NCBI RefSeq assembly: GCF_003258295.1
Contig: NZ_QKYN01000074.1
Span: forward strand, 32,260 to 96,259
Reading direction: 5' to 3'
Length of the DNA: 64,000 nucleotides
Source: Streptacidiphilus pinicola
Lineage (GTDB): Bacteria; Actinomycetota; Actinomycetes; Streptomycetales; Streptomycetaceae
Shown: positions 17,007-24,204 of the stretch, piece by piece
How positions within the stretch are numbered: position 1 is the first letter of the stretch
How the letters are laid out: the number at the start of each line of letters is the position of its first letter
The notes under the pieces: model-generated
What the model was told of the DNA's origin: nothing
Seen by the model: the letters and a program-made list of their open reading frames with translations, nothing else
The model's database searches: none
Program-made: the position numbers and the translations under genes

Positions 17007-17966
17007 TCACGGCCGTGCGGCGGCGAGGCCGAGGAGCAGGCCGCCGCAGACGACGACCGCCGGGACGCTGAGGACCGGGCCCGCCGCGGCCTGGACGGCG
17101 AGCGCCGTCATCGCGCCCGCCGCGCTGAGCGCGGCCGGGGTCGGCCGGGGGGAGCGGGCCAGGGACCAGAGGCACCAGGCGAACGCCCCGCCGAGCAGTG
17201 CCAGCCCCGGCCAGCCCTGTTCCGCCCCCTGTTGCAGCGCCGCCGAGGACGCGCTCCCGTCGGCGAAGTCGCCGGGGCCCACGCCGCGCCACGGGTGCTG
17301 CCCCAGGGCCTGCCAGGCGTCCCGCCACAGCGCGAGGCGTTGCGCGGACACCTGGGTCGCCGGACCGTTGGCGGCCGGGTCGGTGCCGCCGCTGTGCGCG
17401 AGCAGCAGCACGCCGCCGACGGCGAGCAGCGCGCAGCCGCCGAGCAGGACGAGTGCGCGGTTCCGCCGGCGGGTCCGGTACACGGATCCGGCCACCACCA
17501 GCGTCCCCCCGCAGGCGAGCGCGCCCAGCGTGGCGCTGGTCAGCAGCGACTCGGCCGCCAGCACGAAGGCGAGCAGGGTGCAGCCCCGCGCCGTCCAGCG
17601 CGCGCCGCGCTCGCGGGCCGCGTAGCCGGCGCAGCACGCCGCGCCGATCGCGAGCGTGAGCAGGGCGGCGACGGCGTCGTCGCCGACGACGCGGCCGCCG
17701 AAGGCGGGCGCGAACACGGCGGCCCCCAGGGCCGGCACGACCAGACCGCCGACCGGCGTGAGCGCTCCGGCGATCCGGCCGGTCGCGTAGCCGGCGGCGA
17801 CGGCGAGGAGCCCGAGCAGGACGCCCTCCGGGTGGGCCTCGTGGCCGGAGGCGCAGTAGTCCGCCCACGCGGCGCATGCCGCGAGCAGCAGGAATCCCAC
17901 GACGTCACAGATCGCGTCGCCCCGCGCGGGCGCGTCGAGCCCGAGCGGCACCGCGGTGTCCGGCAT
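17007..17966 (-). CDS. Polytopic membrane protein, O-antigen-ligase-like
   Basis: About 319 residues from ATG 17966 (a GGGGGG tract upstream) with roughly nine hydrophobic helices. In a loop before the last helices lies SAQRLALWRDAWQALGQHPW followed by RGVGPGDF. The R-x-x-x-W-x-x-A-x(6)-P-W-x-G-x-G-P-G-x-F pattern is typical of the Wzy_C/O-antigen ligase family, which transfers or polymerises lipid-linked glycans. The protein is shorter than most WaaL/Wzy members (about 400). No glycan cluster surrounds it, so its substrate is unknown. Low-complexity Ala/Gly composition limits certainty. Confidence 0.6.
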   Translation of the reverse strand: MPDTAVPLGLDAPARGDAICDVVGFLLLAACAAWADYCASGHEAHPEGVLLGLLAVAAGYATGRIAGALTPVGGLVVPALGAAVFAPAFGGRVVGDDAVAALLTLAIGAACCAGYAARERGARWTARGCTLLAFVLAAESLLTSATLGALACGGTLVVAGSVYRTRRRNRALVLLGGCALLAVGGVLLLAHSGGTDPAANGPATQVSAQRLALWRDAWQALGQHPWRGVGPGDFADGSASSAALQQGAEQGWPGLALLGGAFAWCLWSLARSPRPTPAALSAAGAMTALAVQAAAGPVLSVPAVVVCGGLLLGLAAARP

Positions 17967-18121
17967 CGGCGTTCCCCCCGCTCGCGCCCGTCCTGCACCG
18001 GCCGACCAACGGTAGACCTGGAGTTGGCCGGATGTCATCGGCCTGGAGGTCCTGATCGAAGTCCGTGTGAAGATCGCGTGGTGATCACCGCTGCGCCGGA
18101 CTCCCCTCTAGGGTGGGGGCC

Positions 18122-18655
18122 ATGCCTGTACCGGAGTTCCTGCGCGAGCTGCGCACCCATGTCGGCCACGATCCGCTGTGGTTGAGCGGCGTCACCGGCG
18201 TGATTTTCGACGACCATGACCGGGTGCTGCTCACCCGCCGTTCCGACAACGGCCGTTGGGCGCTGCTCGCGGGCATCCTGGAGCCGGGTGAGCAGCCCGG
18301 CGACGCCGTGGTGCGCGAGGCCTTCGAGGAGGCCGGGGTGCGCGTGCTGCCGGAGCGGCTTGCCGCCGTGATGGTCGACCCGCCCGTGGTCTACCCCAAC
18401 GGCGACCAGGCGACCTACCTGTCGCTGGTCTTCCGCTGCCGCTACCTGGACGGGGAGGCGCGGGTCAACGACGACGAGTCGCTGGAGGTGCGCTGGTTCG
18501 CCCTCGACGACCTGCCTGCCGACGTGACGTCGCATCAGCGGGAGAAGGTGCGGGTGGCGTTGCGCGACACGGAGACCACCTGGTTCGCGCTCTCCAAGCC
18601 CGAGCCCGAGTCCGGAATCGAGCCCGAGCCCGAGGCCGCGCCGGCAGGGCCCTGA
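18122..18655 (+). CDS. NUDIX hydrolase
   Basis: The 177-residue protein carries the Nudix box G-x5-E-x7-REUxEExGU as GILEPGEQPGDAVVREAFEE plus AGV (residues ~56-78). It hydrolyses a nucleoside diphosphate linked to some other moiety; RWFALDDLPADV near the end is common in NADH-pyrophosphatase-like and MutT-like members. The C-terminal tail has Pro-Glu repeats (KPEPESGIEPEPEAAPAGP) and should be disordered. ATG 18122 has TAGGGT (18109-18114) 7 nt upstream, so the mRNA is probably leaderless. It overlaps no neighbour and is convergent with the oxidoreductase. Confidence 0.87.
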   Translation: MPVPEFLRELRTHVGHDPLWLSGVTGVIFDDHDRVLLTRRSDNGRWALLAGILEPGEQPGDAVVREAFEEAGVRVLPERLAAVMVDPPVVYPNGDQATYLSLVFRCRYLDGEARVNDDESLEVRWFALDDLPADVTSHQREKVRVALRDTETTWFALSKPEPESGIEPEPEAAPAGP

Positions 18656-18665
18656 CGGCGACCGG

Positions 18666-19589
18666 CTACGGCACCAGCACCACCTTGCCGAGGTTGGCCC
18701 GGCGCTCGATCAACTCGTGGGCGCGGGCGGCCTCGGCGAGCGGGATCGTGGCGTGGACGGAGGTACGCAGCGCGCCGGCGCGGAATGCGGCCCACTGCTC
18801 GTCGCGCCAACGTGCGTACAGCTCGGGCTTGTTGCGTGCGACAGCCGCCATCTGGAAGCCGACGACGGAGGCGCTGCGCACCAGCAGTTCGTAGGCCTCG
18901 ACGGTGCCGCCGCCGGAGCTGAAGGCGACGAGCCGGCCGCCCGGTGCGAGCGCGCGCACCGCCGGACCGAGCAGGTCGCCGCCGACTCCGTCGAGGACCA
19001 CGTCGACCGGCTCGCCCCAGGAGGCGTCGTCGTACCCGACGACCTCGTCGGCGCCGAGGGCGCGGACGAAGTCCGCCTTGGTCAGGTCGCTCACGGCCGC
19101 GACGACCCGGGAGGCGCCGCCGTTCCTCGCGTACTGCAGGGCCAGCGAGCCGACGGCGCTGGCCGCGGCCGTGACCAGCACGGATTCGCCGGGCTCTGGA
19201 CGTCCCGCCTGGTATGCGCCGCGTGCCACCAGTCCGCTGCGGACCAGGGCGACGGCGTCGAGCGCGGTGGCCTCCTCGGACACGTGGGAGGCCATGGCCT
19301 GGTGCAGCACCGTCAGTTCGGCGTAGCCGTCGGTGAAGGCGAGCCCGGTGACCCGGTCGCCGACGGCGAAGCCGGTGACGTCGGGCCCGAGGGCGACGAC
19401 CCGACCCGCCACCTCCCCGCCGAGCGGGCTGGGTTCGGTGCCCTCGCGGACCTTGCGGACGACCGGCAGGGTCACCCCGATCGCCTCGCTGCGCACCAGC
19501 AGCTCGCCCGGGCCGGGCTGCGGCGCGGGTGCGTCCTCGACGAAGAGAACCTCGGGACCGCCGTTCTTCGCACAACGGACGCGGCGCAC
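18666..19589 (-). CDS. Quinone-oxidoreductase-like zinc-independent MDR dehydrogenase
   Basis: A ~307-residue medium-chain dehydrogenase/reductase of the quinone oxidoreductase group. The N-terminal GroES-like domain (GPEVLFVEDAPAPQPGPGEL, SPLGGEVAGRVVALG) lacks structural-zinc cysteines. The NADPH-binding motif is VLVTAAASAVGSLALQYARN, where the usual AAAGGVG is slightly altered, and VDVVLDGVGGDLL follows. I prefer GTG 19589 as start because GGAGG lies 5 nt upstream and the protein then begins VRRVRCAKNGGPEVL, typical for the family; ATG 19604 is also in frame. It diverges from a MarR gene with operators between. Confidence 0.85.
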   Translation of the reverse strand: MRRVRCAKNGGPEVLFVEDAPAPQPGPGELLVRSEAIGVTLPVVRKVREGTEPSPLGGEVAGRVVALGPDVTGFAVGDRVTGLAFTDGYAELTVLHQAMASHVSEEATALDAVALVRSGLVARGAYQAGRPEPGESVLVTAAASAVGSLALQYARNGGASRVVAAVSDLTKADFVRALGADEVVGYDDASWGEPVDVVLDGVGGDLLGPAVRALAPGGRLVAFSSGGGTVEAYELLVRSASVVGFQMAAVARNKPELYARWRDEQWAAFRAGALRTSVHATIPLAEAARAHELIERRANLGKVVLVP

Positions 19590-19624
19590 GTGCACCTCCA
19601 GCATGGCAGGGGACAGGGACGGAA

Positions 19625-19682
19625 CTCGTTGGGAGTCCCAATGAGTTCTACCCTAGTCGGGGATTCATTGGGAGGTCCAATG
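19625..19682. promoter_or_regulatory. Two MarR operator candidates
   Basis: TTGGGA-G-TCCCAA at 19629-19641 (extending to CTC...GAG at 19625-19645) and CATTGG-N5-CCAATG at 19666-19682 share the TTGGGA/TCCAA core. They lie between the quinone-oxidoreductase gene and the divergent marR gene. The second is just upstream of the marR -10 box (TACGCT, 19691-19696). Confidence 0.65.
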
Positions 19683-19702
19683 GTTTCGGATACGCTGCCG
19701 CC

Positions 19703-20164
19703 ATGGCACAGACGCAGCCCGATCCCCAGCCCGTCCCCGTCGGCGCCCTCGCGCACATCCAGACCCTGCCGAGTTGGCTCGTCGGGCGCGTCGCCGCGCG
19801 GGGGCGGAGCCTGGTCGCGGAGGCGATCGCGGGGGAGGGGTTGAAGCTCCAGCACCACGCCCTGCTGGCCGCCGTCGCCGACGACGGGCCGTTGGCCCAG
19901 GCCGATCTGGTGCGCCGCCTCGGCTTCGACGCCAAGGACGTCGTGCTGATGCTCAATCACCTGGAGGGCCAGGGCCTGCTCGTGCGCGAGCCGGACCCGC
20001 GCGACCGGCGAAAGAACGCCGTCACGGCCACCCCGCCGGGCCGCCGCACGCTGGAGCGCTGCGCCCGCCTCGCCGACGAGGCCAACGAGCGGCTGCTCGC
20101 GCCGCTCGATCCGGAGGAGCGCCGGACGCTGCTCGCCCTGCTGGCCCGGGTCCAGCAGGGCTGA
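19703..20164 (+). CDS. MarR family transcriptional regulator
   Basis: The 153-residue protein has the MarR winged helix at about residues 45-115: LKLQHHALLAAVADDGPLAQ, DLVRRLGFDAKDVVLMLNHL (recognition helix), and the wing LVREPDPRDRRKNAVTATPP. The D-x-R-D-R-R wing motif is characteristic. TACGCT lies 6 nt before the ATG. The two inverted repeats upstream make control of the divergent quinone oxidoreductase and autoregulation likely, possibly in response to quinones or electrophiles (inference). Confidence 0.9.
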   Translation: MAQTQPDPQPVPVGALAHIQTLPSWLVGRVAARGRSLVAEAIAGEGLKLQHHALLAAVADDGPLAQADLVRRLGFDAKDVVLMLNHLEGQGLLVREPDPRDRRKNAVTATPPGRRTLERCARLADEANERLLAPLDPEERRTLLALLARVQQG

Positions 20165-20199
20165 CCGCGCCTCAGTAGCCCTGTCTCGGCAGGTCTGTG

Positions 20200-20715
20200 T
20201 CAGTTGCCGAGAAGGTGCGGCGGGTGGTGCGGCGGGGTCTTGCGGACGCGGTAGGCCTCCTCGGCGGCCTCCGCCACCGCGGCCAGGTCGCCGCCCGCCG
20301 TCGCCGTGGCGAGGGCCGGAGCCGCACCCTCGACCAGCGGTGCGTCGCAGAAGCGGATGGGGAACGGCAGCGCCAGCTCCTCGGCCCGGTCGAGCAGTGC
20401 CAGCACGACGCGCGCCGTCTCCGGCAGGTCGCACAGCACCGCGACGCCGACGCCCTGGTCGACCGCCCGGGCGGCGGCCACGACGCCCGTCGGCGTGGAG
20501 CCCACCGCCGCGACCGGCGCGGGGTCGGCGCCGGGCAGCAGGCCGATGCACTCGTCCAACGTGGCCTGCGCCAGCGCGCGGCTGCGGCAGACCAGGACGA
20601 TCCCGACCCGGTCCCGTTCGGGCAGCGTCAACACCCGCAGCGGCGTCCGCGCCGTCTCGTCCTCGCGGTTCGGCGGACGCAGCGGTACGACGTCGGCCTT
20701 TCCGTCCTCGGTCAC
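20200..20715 (-). CDS. DhaM-like PTS EIIA-mannose domain protein missing the phospho-histidine
   Basis: About 171 residues from GTG 20715 (GGAGG 6 nt upstream). After a 36-residue extension, the sequence RVGIVLVCRSRALAQ, AVGSTPTGVVAAARAVDQG, VAVLCDLPETARVVLALLD and FCDAPLVEGAAPALATATAG follows the EIIA(Man)/DhaM fold closely. In DhaM the motif is VGIVxVSHS, the histidine being the phospho-acceptor; here residue 44 is arginine (VCRS). No DhaK or DhaL gene is nearby. It therefore cannot be a normal phosphocarrier and may be a regulatory or binding remnant. Confidence 0.68.
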   Translation of the reverse strand: MTEDGKADVVPLRPPNREDETARTPLRVLTLPERDRVGIVLVCRSRALAQATLDECIGLLPGADPAPVAAVGSTPTGVVAAARAVDQGVGVAVLCDLPETARVVLALLDRAEELALPFPIRFCDAPLVEGAAPALATATAGGDLAAVAEAAEEAYRVRKTPPHHPPHLLGN

Positions 20716-20735
20716 GTGCAACCTCCGCGCCCAGC

Positions 20736-21566
20736 CTAGGCATCCTCCCTGTCCTCGGCCGGTGGCAACACGCGGAGACGGTGCAGCGTCCAGCCCCGAC
20801 CCGCGGGGTCCAGCGGGCGCGTGGCCTGGGAGAACAGCTCCGCGGCGCGGCGGTACGAGAGCCGCCCGCGACCCGTCAGCCGGCAGCGGTCCGCGGTGGG
20901 TGTCCCCTCCGGGGCCCGGCGGTCGGTCAGGAAGACCGGGCCGGAGGTGCGGCCCTGGAGCAGCAGGGTCAGCAGCCGGGCGGTGGCGTCGCCCCAGTGC
21001 AGCCGCGGCAGTCCGCGTCGGTGGGCGCGCACGTGGGTGCGCCGGCGGGGGCGGTCCAGGTCGGCGAGGTCGAGCGCGAGCACCTCGGCAGCCGAGGCGC
21101 CGGTGTCGTACAGCAGATGCCACAGCGTCTGCTCGCGCAGACCCGCCCGCAACCCGAGGACCGCTCGCAGCTGAGCTCCCGTCAGCGGCTGGGCGTCGAC
21201 GGGGGAGACGGGAGCCGGTGTGCTGCCGAGGTCCGGCAAGGGATCGGTGTGCAGCCACCCCTGCGCCCGCCACCACCGCACCGCGCTGCGCAAGGTGGAC
21301 AGCTCCCGCTCCCGGGTGCGCGGTGCGCGCGCGTCCAACGCGGCGCGCACCCGGGCCGCGACCGTCGCGTCCTCCAGTGCGGCGAGCGGTACGACCGGGG
21401 GACGGGCCCCGCGCCGGGCGCGCCCGGCGGGCGGGTCCTCGCCGACGAGCGTCCACGCCCAGGCGGTCAACGCGATCCCGTAGACGCGCCGTGATCCCTC
21501 GCTCAGCGACGCGGCGGCGAGGTAGCGCTCGACGGCGACGGCGAACTCGACCGGTGGGGGGCACAA
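20736..21566 (-). pseudogene. Truncated tyrosine recombinase/integrase homologue
   Basis: The ~276-residue reading frame resembles solitary tyrosine recombinases of Streptomyces: an N-terminal SAM-like domain (EFAVAVERYLAAASLSEGSR), then a catalytic-domain start at TLWHLLYDTGASAAEVLALD, then GPVFLTDRRAPEGTPTADRC and RLSYRRAAELFSQATRPLDP. Two defects are visible. The first catalytic arginine (normally T-G/A-x-R-x-x-E) is absent in YDTGASAAEV, and the protein stops shortly after WTLHRLR, before the second histidine and the tyrosine nucleophile. It cannot recombine DNA in the normal way. The start is unclear (TTG 21566). No other mobile genes are nearby. Confidence 0.65.
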
Positions 21567-21589
21567 TGCGGCGTCGTCTCCTTTTCTGT

Positions 21590-21615
21590 CGCAGTAAACA
21601 AGCCGATTTACTGCG
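21590..21615. promoter_or_regulatory. Perfect 9-bp inverted repeat in AT-rich gap
   Basis: CGCAGTAAA and TTTACTGCG are separated by 8 nt, in a stretch far richer in A+T than its surroundings (about 21580-21680). It lies between the recombinase remnant and the MFS gene and could be an operator for the latter. Confidence 0.5.
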
Positions 21616-21710
21616 GCTGGCTCTTTCTTGGAAAAGAATATCGCAATTCTCGGCGGAATTCCCACGGAAAGTCTTGCCGTGCGGTCCGACGGCCCTGCAG
21701 TCTCGATCTC

Positions 21711-23000
21711 ATGGACCTCGTCGCGCACCCGCGCCGAGGCCGCCCGGCCGCCGTACCACGGCGTGGCGCGGACGGTCTCGGCCGGGAATTCCGTCGGTTC
21801 GCCTGCGCCCAGGCCGCCTCGCTCACCGGTACCGCGATGGCGGGCGTCGCGCTCGCATTCGCGGTGCTCGCCACCGGACGCGGAGGCGCCGGGCTCGGAA
21901 TGGTCCTGGCCGCGCGCATGGTGCCGCTCGTCCTGATGCTGCTCGTCGGCGGCACCGCCGCCGACCGCTTCGGCAGCCGCCGGGTGATGCTCGGCGCGGA
22001 CCTGCTGCGCTGTGTCGCCCAGGCGGCCTTCGGGCTGCTGGTGCTCTCCGGATCGCGAGCCCTGGCACCCATGCTCGTGCTGGCCGCGCTCGCCGGGGTC
22101 GGCGAGGCGGGCTTCGGTCCCGGGCAGTCGGCGCTTGTCCCCGGGCTGGTCCGCGCGGACCTGCTGGTGCGGGCCAACGCCACGCTGGCGATGCTGCGCA
22201 GCGCCGCGACCGTCCTCGGGCCGGTGCTGGCCGGCGGTGTGCTGGCCTGGGCGGGCCGGTCGGACCGGGTGGGCCCGGCGGCGGTGCTGCTGACGGACGC
22301 GGTCACGTTCGCGCTCAGCGCGCTCGCCCTGCGGCGTCTCGTGTTGCCGGAGCCCGTCCGGGCCGGGAGCACGGAGACGTTCCTCGCCGAACTGCGGGCC
22401 GGCTGGGGTGAGTTCCGCACCCGGAACTGGCTGTGGACCACGACGCTGCACATGGCCCTGTTCAACCTGCTGGTCTGGGCGCCGTATCTGGTGCTGGGCC
22501 CGCTGCTGGCCGCACGGGACCTGGGCGGAGCCGGAGCCTGGGGCGCGATCATGGGCTGCTACGGCGCGGGCGCGCTGCTCGGCGCGGTCGTGGTGCACGC
22601 CCGCCGTCCGGCCCGACCGCTGCCCACGGCCGTGCTCACGACGACGCTGTTCGCCGCCGCGCCGGCGACGCTGGCCCTCGGTCTGCCGCTCGTGGCGGTC
22701 TGCGGCGGCGCGGTCGTGTCCGGCGTCGCGTCGTCCGCCTGCGGGACGCTCTTCGCGGCCGTCAACCAGCGCCGCATCCCACCCGCGCTGCGTGGCCGCC
22801 TCTCCGCCTACGGCTCAGTGGGCTCCTTCGGCCTCGGCCCGCTGGGGCTGGTGGCCGCCGGACCGGTCGCGGCGGTCGTCGGGGCGCGCCGCGAGCTGGC
22901 CCTCGGCGTGGTGTGGCTGCTCGCCGCGGCCGCGCTGGTCGCCACGCTACCGGCCGTGCATGCCAAGGGTGTTGATGACGGCGAGCGCCAACCGGCCTGA
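21711..23000 (+). CDS. MFS transporter, EntS/MFS_3-like exporter
   Basis: A 429-residue major facilitator protein with about 12 hydrophobic helices. The loop 2-3 signature is LVGGTAADRFGSRRVMLGAD, and the first helix region FRRFACAQAASLTGTAMAGV is typical of the enterobactin-exporter (EntS/MFS_3) branch. It probably exports a small molecule by proton antiport. The N-terminal ~25 residues (MDLVAHPRRGRPAAVPRRGA) are basic, and the true start may be later. It is preceded by the AT-rich palindromic gap at 21580-21680. Confidence 0.83.
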   Translation: MDLVAHPRRGRPAAVPRRGADGLGREFRRFACAQAASLTGTAMAGVALAFAVLATGRGGAGLGMVLAARMVPLVLMLLVGGTAADRFGSRRVMLGADLLRCVAQAAFGLLVLSGSRALAPMLVLAALAGVGEAGFGPGQSALVPGLVRADLLVRANATLAMLRSAATVLGPVLAGGVLAWAGRSDRVGPAAVLLTDAVTFALSALALRRLVLPEPVRAGSTETFLAELRAGWGEFRTRNWLWTTTLHMALFNLLVWAPYLVLGPLLAARDLGGAGAWGAIMGCYGAGALLGAVVVHARRPARPLPTAVLTTTLFAAAPATLALGLPLVAVCGGAVVSGVASSACGTLFAAVNQRRIPPALRGRLSAYGSVGSFGLGPLGLVAAGPVAAVVGARRELALGVVWLLAAAALVATLPAVHAKGVDDGERQPA

Positions 23001-23038
23001 GTGCCGTGCCCGGTCCGGTCCCGTCCGGCCCGGTCCGC

Positions 23039-24058
23039 TCACCCGTGCGCGCGCAGTGCGGCCAGCAGGTCCGGGCCGGACCAGGCACGGGCGGTGCCGG
23101 CCGGTGCCTGCTCGGCCTCGTGGACGAGGGCGGCCAGCCGGGCGTTGGCCGGGGCGGTCAGGCCGTGCCGCCCGGCCAGGGCGACGATCTCGCCCTGCAG
23201 CGAGTCGACCTCGGTGAGCCGGCCGCGCTGCAGGTCCTCCCACATCGAGGAGCGCGCGGTGGCGTCGATCGCCAGCATCGCCTTGGCCGCGCGGGTGAAC
23301 ACGGCGTCCGGGAGCCGGAGCAGAGGCGGCATCAGGGCGGGTTTCACCGCGCCGAGTTGGGCGGGACGAATGCCCTCCGCGTGGAACGCGGTCAGCGCCT
23401 CGCGCTGGCACAGCGCCAGACAGCTGCGGTAGGAGCGGTCGCCGAGCTGCGCGCGCAGGGGGACACCGGAGAGCGCGTTGACGGCGTTGTTGAGGTTCAT
23501 CAGCAGCTTGGCGTACTGGACCTCGCGCATGTCGGCGCGGGCCTGGACGCGCAGGCCCGACGCCGCGAGCGCGGCGACGAGCGGCGCGCCCAGGACGTCG
23601 TCGTCCAGCATCAGCGCGCCGCCGGTGCCTTGGTGGAAGCGGCCGGGCTCGGTCTGCAGCACGTTGTAGGGGACCATCCCGGTGAGCACGGTCTGCCGCG
23701 GCAGCTCCTCGCGCAGGACCGCGGCGTTGTGCAGGCCGTTCTGGAAGCTGACCACGACCGTGCCGGGCGCCAGGTGCGGGGCGAGTTCGCGCGCGGCGGC
23801 GCGGGTGCCGTCGGACTTGACCGTGACCAGCACGACGTCCGCGCCGGCGGCGGCCGAGGCGTCGGCGGCGACGGTGAGAGCGCCGGGGGAGACGTGCAGC
23901 GGCTCGCGGCGGCCACTGGTCAGCGTCAGACCCTGCTCGGCGACGACGGCCATGGCCGCGGGGCGGCCGATCAGCGTCACCTCGACGTCGCCCTGCCCGG
24001 CGAGGTGCCCGCCCAGGTGGCAGCCGATGCTGCCCGCGCCCATGACCGCGATGCGCAT
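23039..24058 (-). CDS. Ketopantoate reductase family (ApbA/PanE-like) protein
   Basis: The 339-residue protein starts with the NADPH motif MRIAVMGAGSIGCHLGGHLA. It continues with LVTVKSDGT, VVSFQNGLHNAAVLREELP, the catalytic lysine region MREVQYAKLLMNLNNAVNAL and a C-terminal helical domain containing DATARSSMWEDLQRGRLTEVD. These are the standard ApbA/PanE blocks (K and the S-S-M-x-D substrate loop). It may make pantoate or act on another 2-oxo acid; a second paralogue lies at 51773. A promoter box TAGGGT is visible about 50 nt upstream. It is divergent from the ChsE4-like gene, so the KstR-type site may affect it too. Confidence 0.85.
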   Translation of the reverse strand: MRIAVMGAGSIGCHLGGHLAGQGDVEVTLIGRPAAMAVVAEQGLTLTSGRREPLHVSPGALTVAADASAAAGADVVLVTVKSDGTRAAARELAPHLAPGTVVVSFQNGLHNAAVLREELPRQTVLTGMVPYNVLQTEPGRFHQGTGGALMLDDDVLGAPLVAALAASGLRVQARADMREVQYAKLLMNLNNAVNALSGVPLRAQLGDRSYRSCLALCQREALTAFHAEGIRPAQLGAVKPALMPPLLRLPDAVFTRAAKAMLAIDATARSSMWEDLQRGRLTEVDSLQGEIVALAGRHGLTAPANARLAALVHEAEQAPAGTARAWSGPDLLAALRAHG

Positions 24059-24149
24059 GCCGGTGAACCTCTCTGAGCGACGGCGTCGGGTGACGTTCGA
24101 GTGGCTGCACCCTACCGGTGGGTTGCGCGGCGTGCCCCTTCCAGATTTT

Positions 24150-24163
24150 TGGAACACGTTCTA
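24150..24163. promoter_or_regulatory. KstR-type operator upstream of the ChsE4-like gene
   Basis: TGGAACACGTTCTA matches the published KstR half-sites TNNAACNNGTTNNA at every fixed position. It overlaps a -10-like TAATCT (24162-24167) about 38 nt before the acyl-CoA dehydrogenase start. KstR is the TetR repressor of sterol catabolism in mycobacteria and rhodococci, released by steroid-CoA ligands. No KstR gene is in the window. Confidence 0.68.
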
Positions 24164-24204
24164 ATCTGCGCAGCGACAGCAGAGCGATCGCACCTGGAGG
24201 CGTC

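Noticed and set aside
20736..21566. Integrase as evidence of a prophage or integrative element
   Set aside because: No tRNA, attachment-site repeats, excisionase or replication genes nearby, and the protein is truncated.
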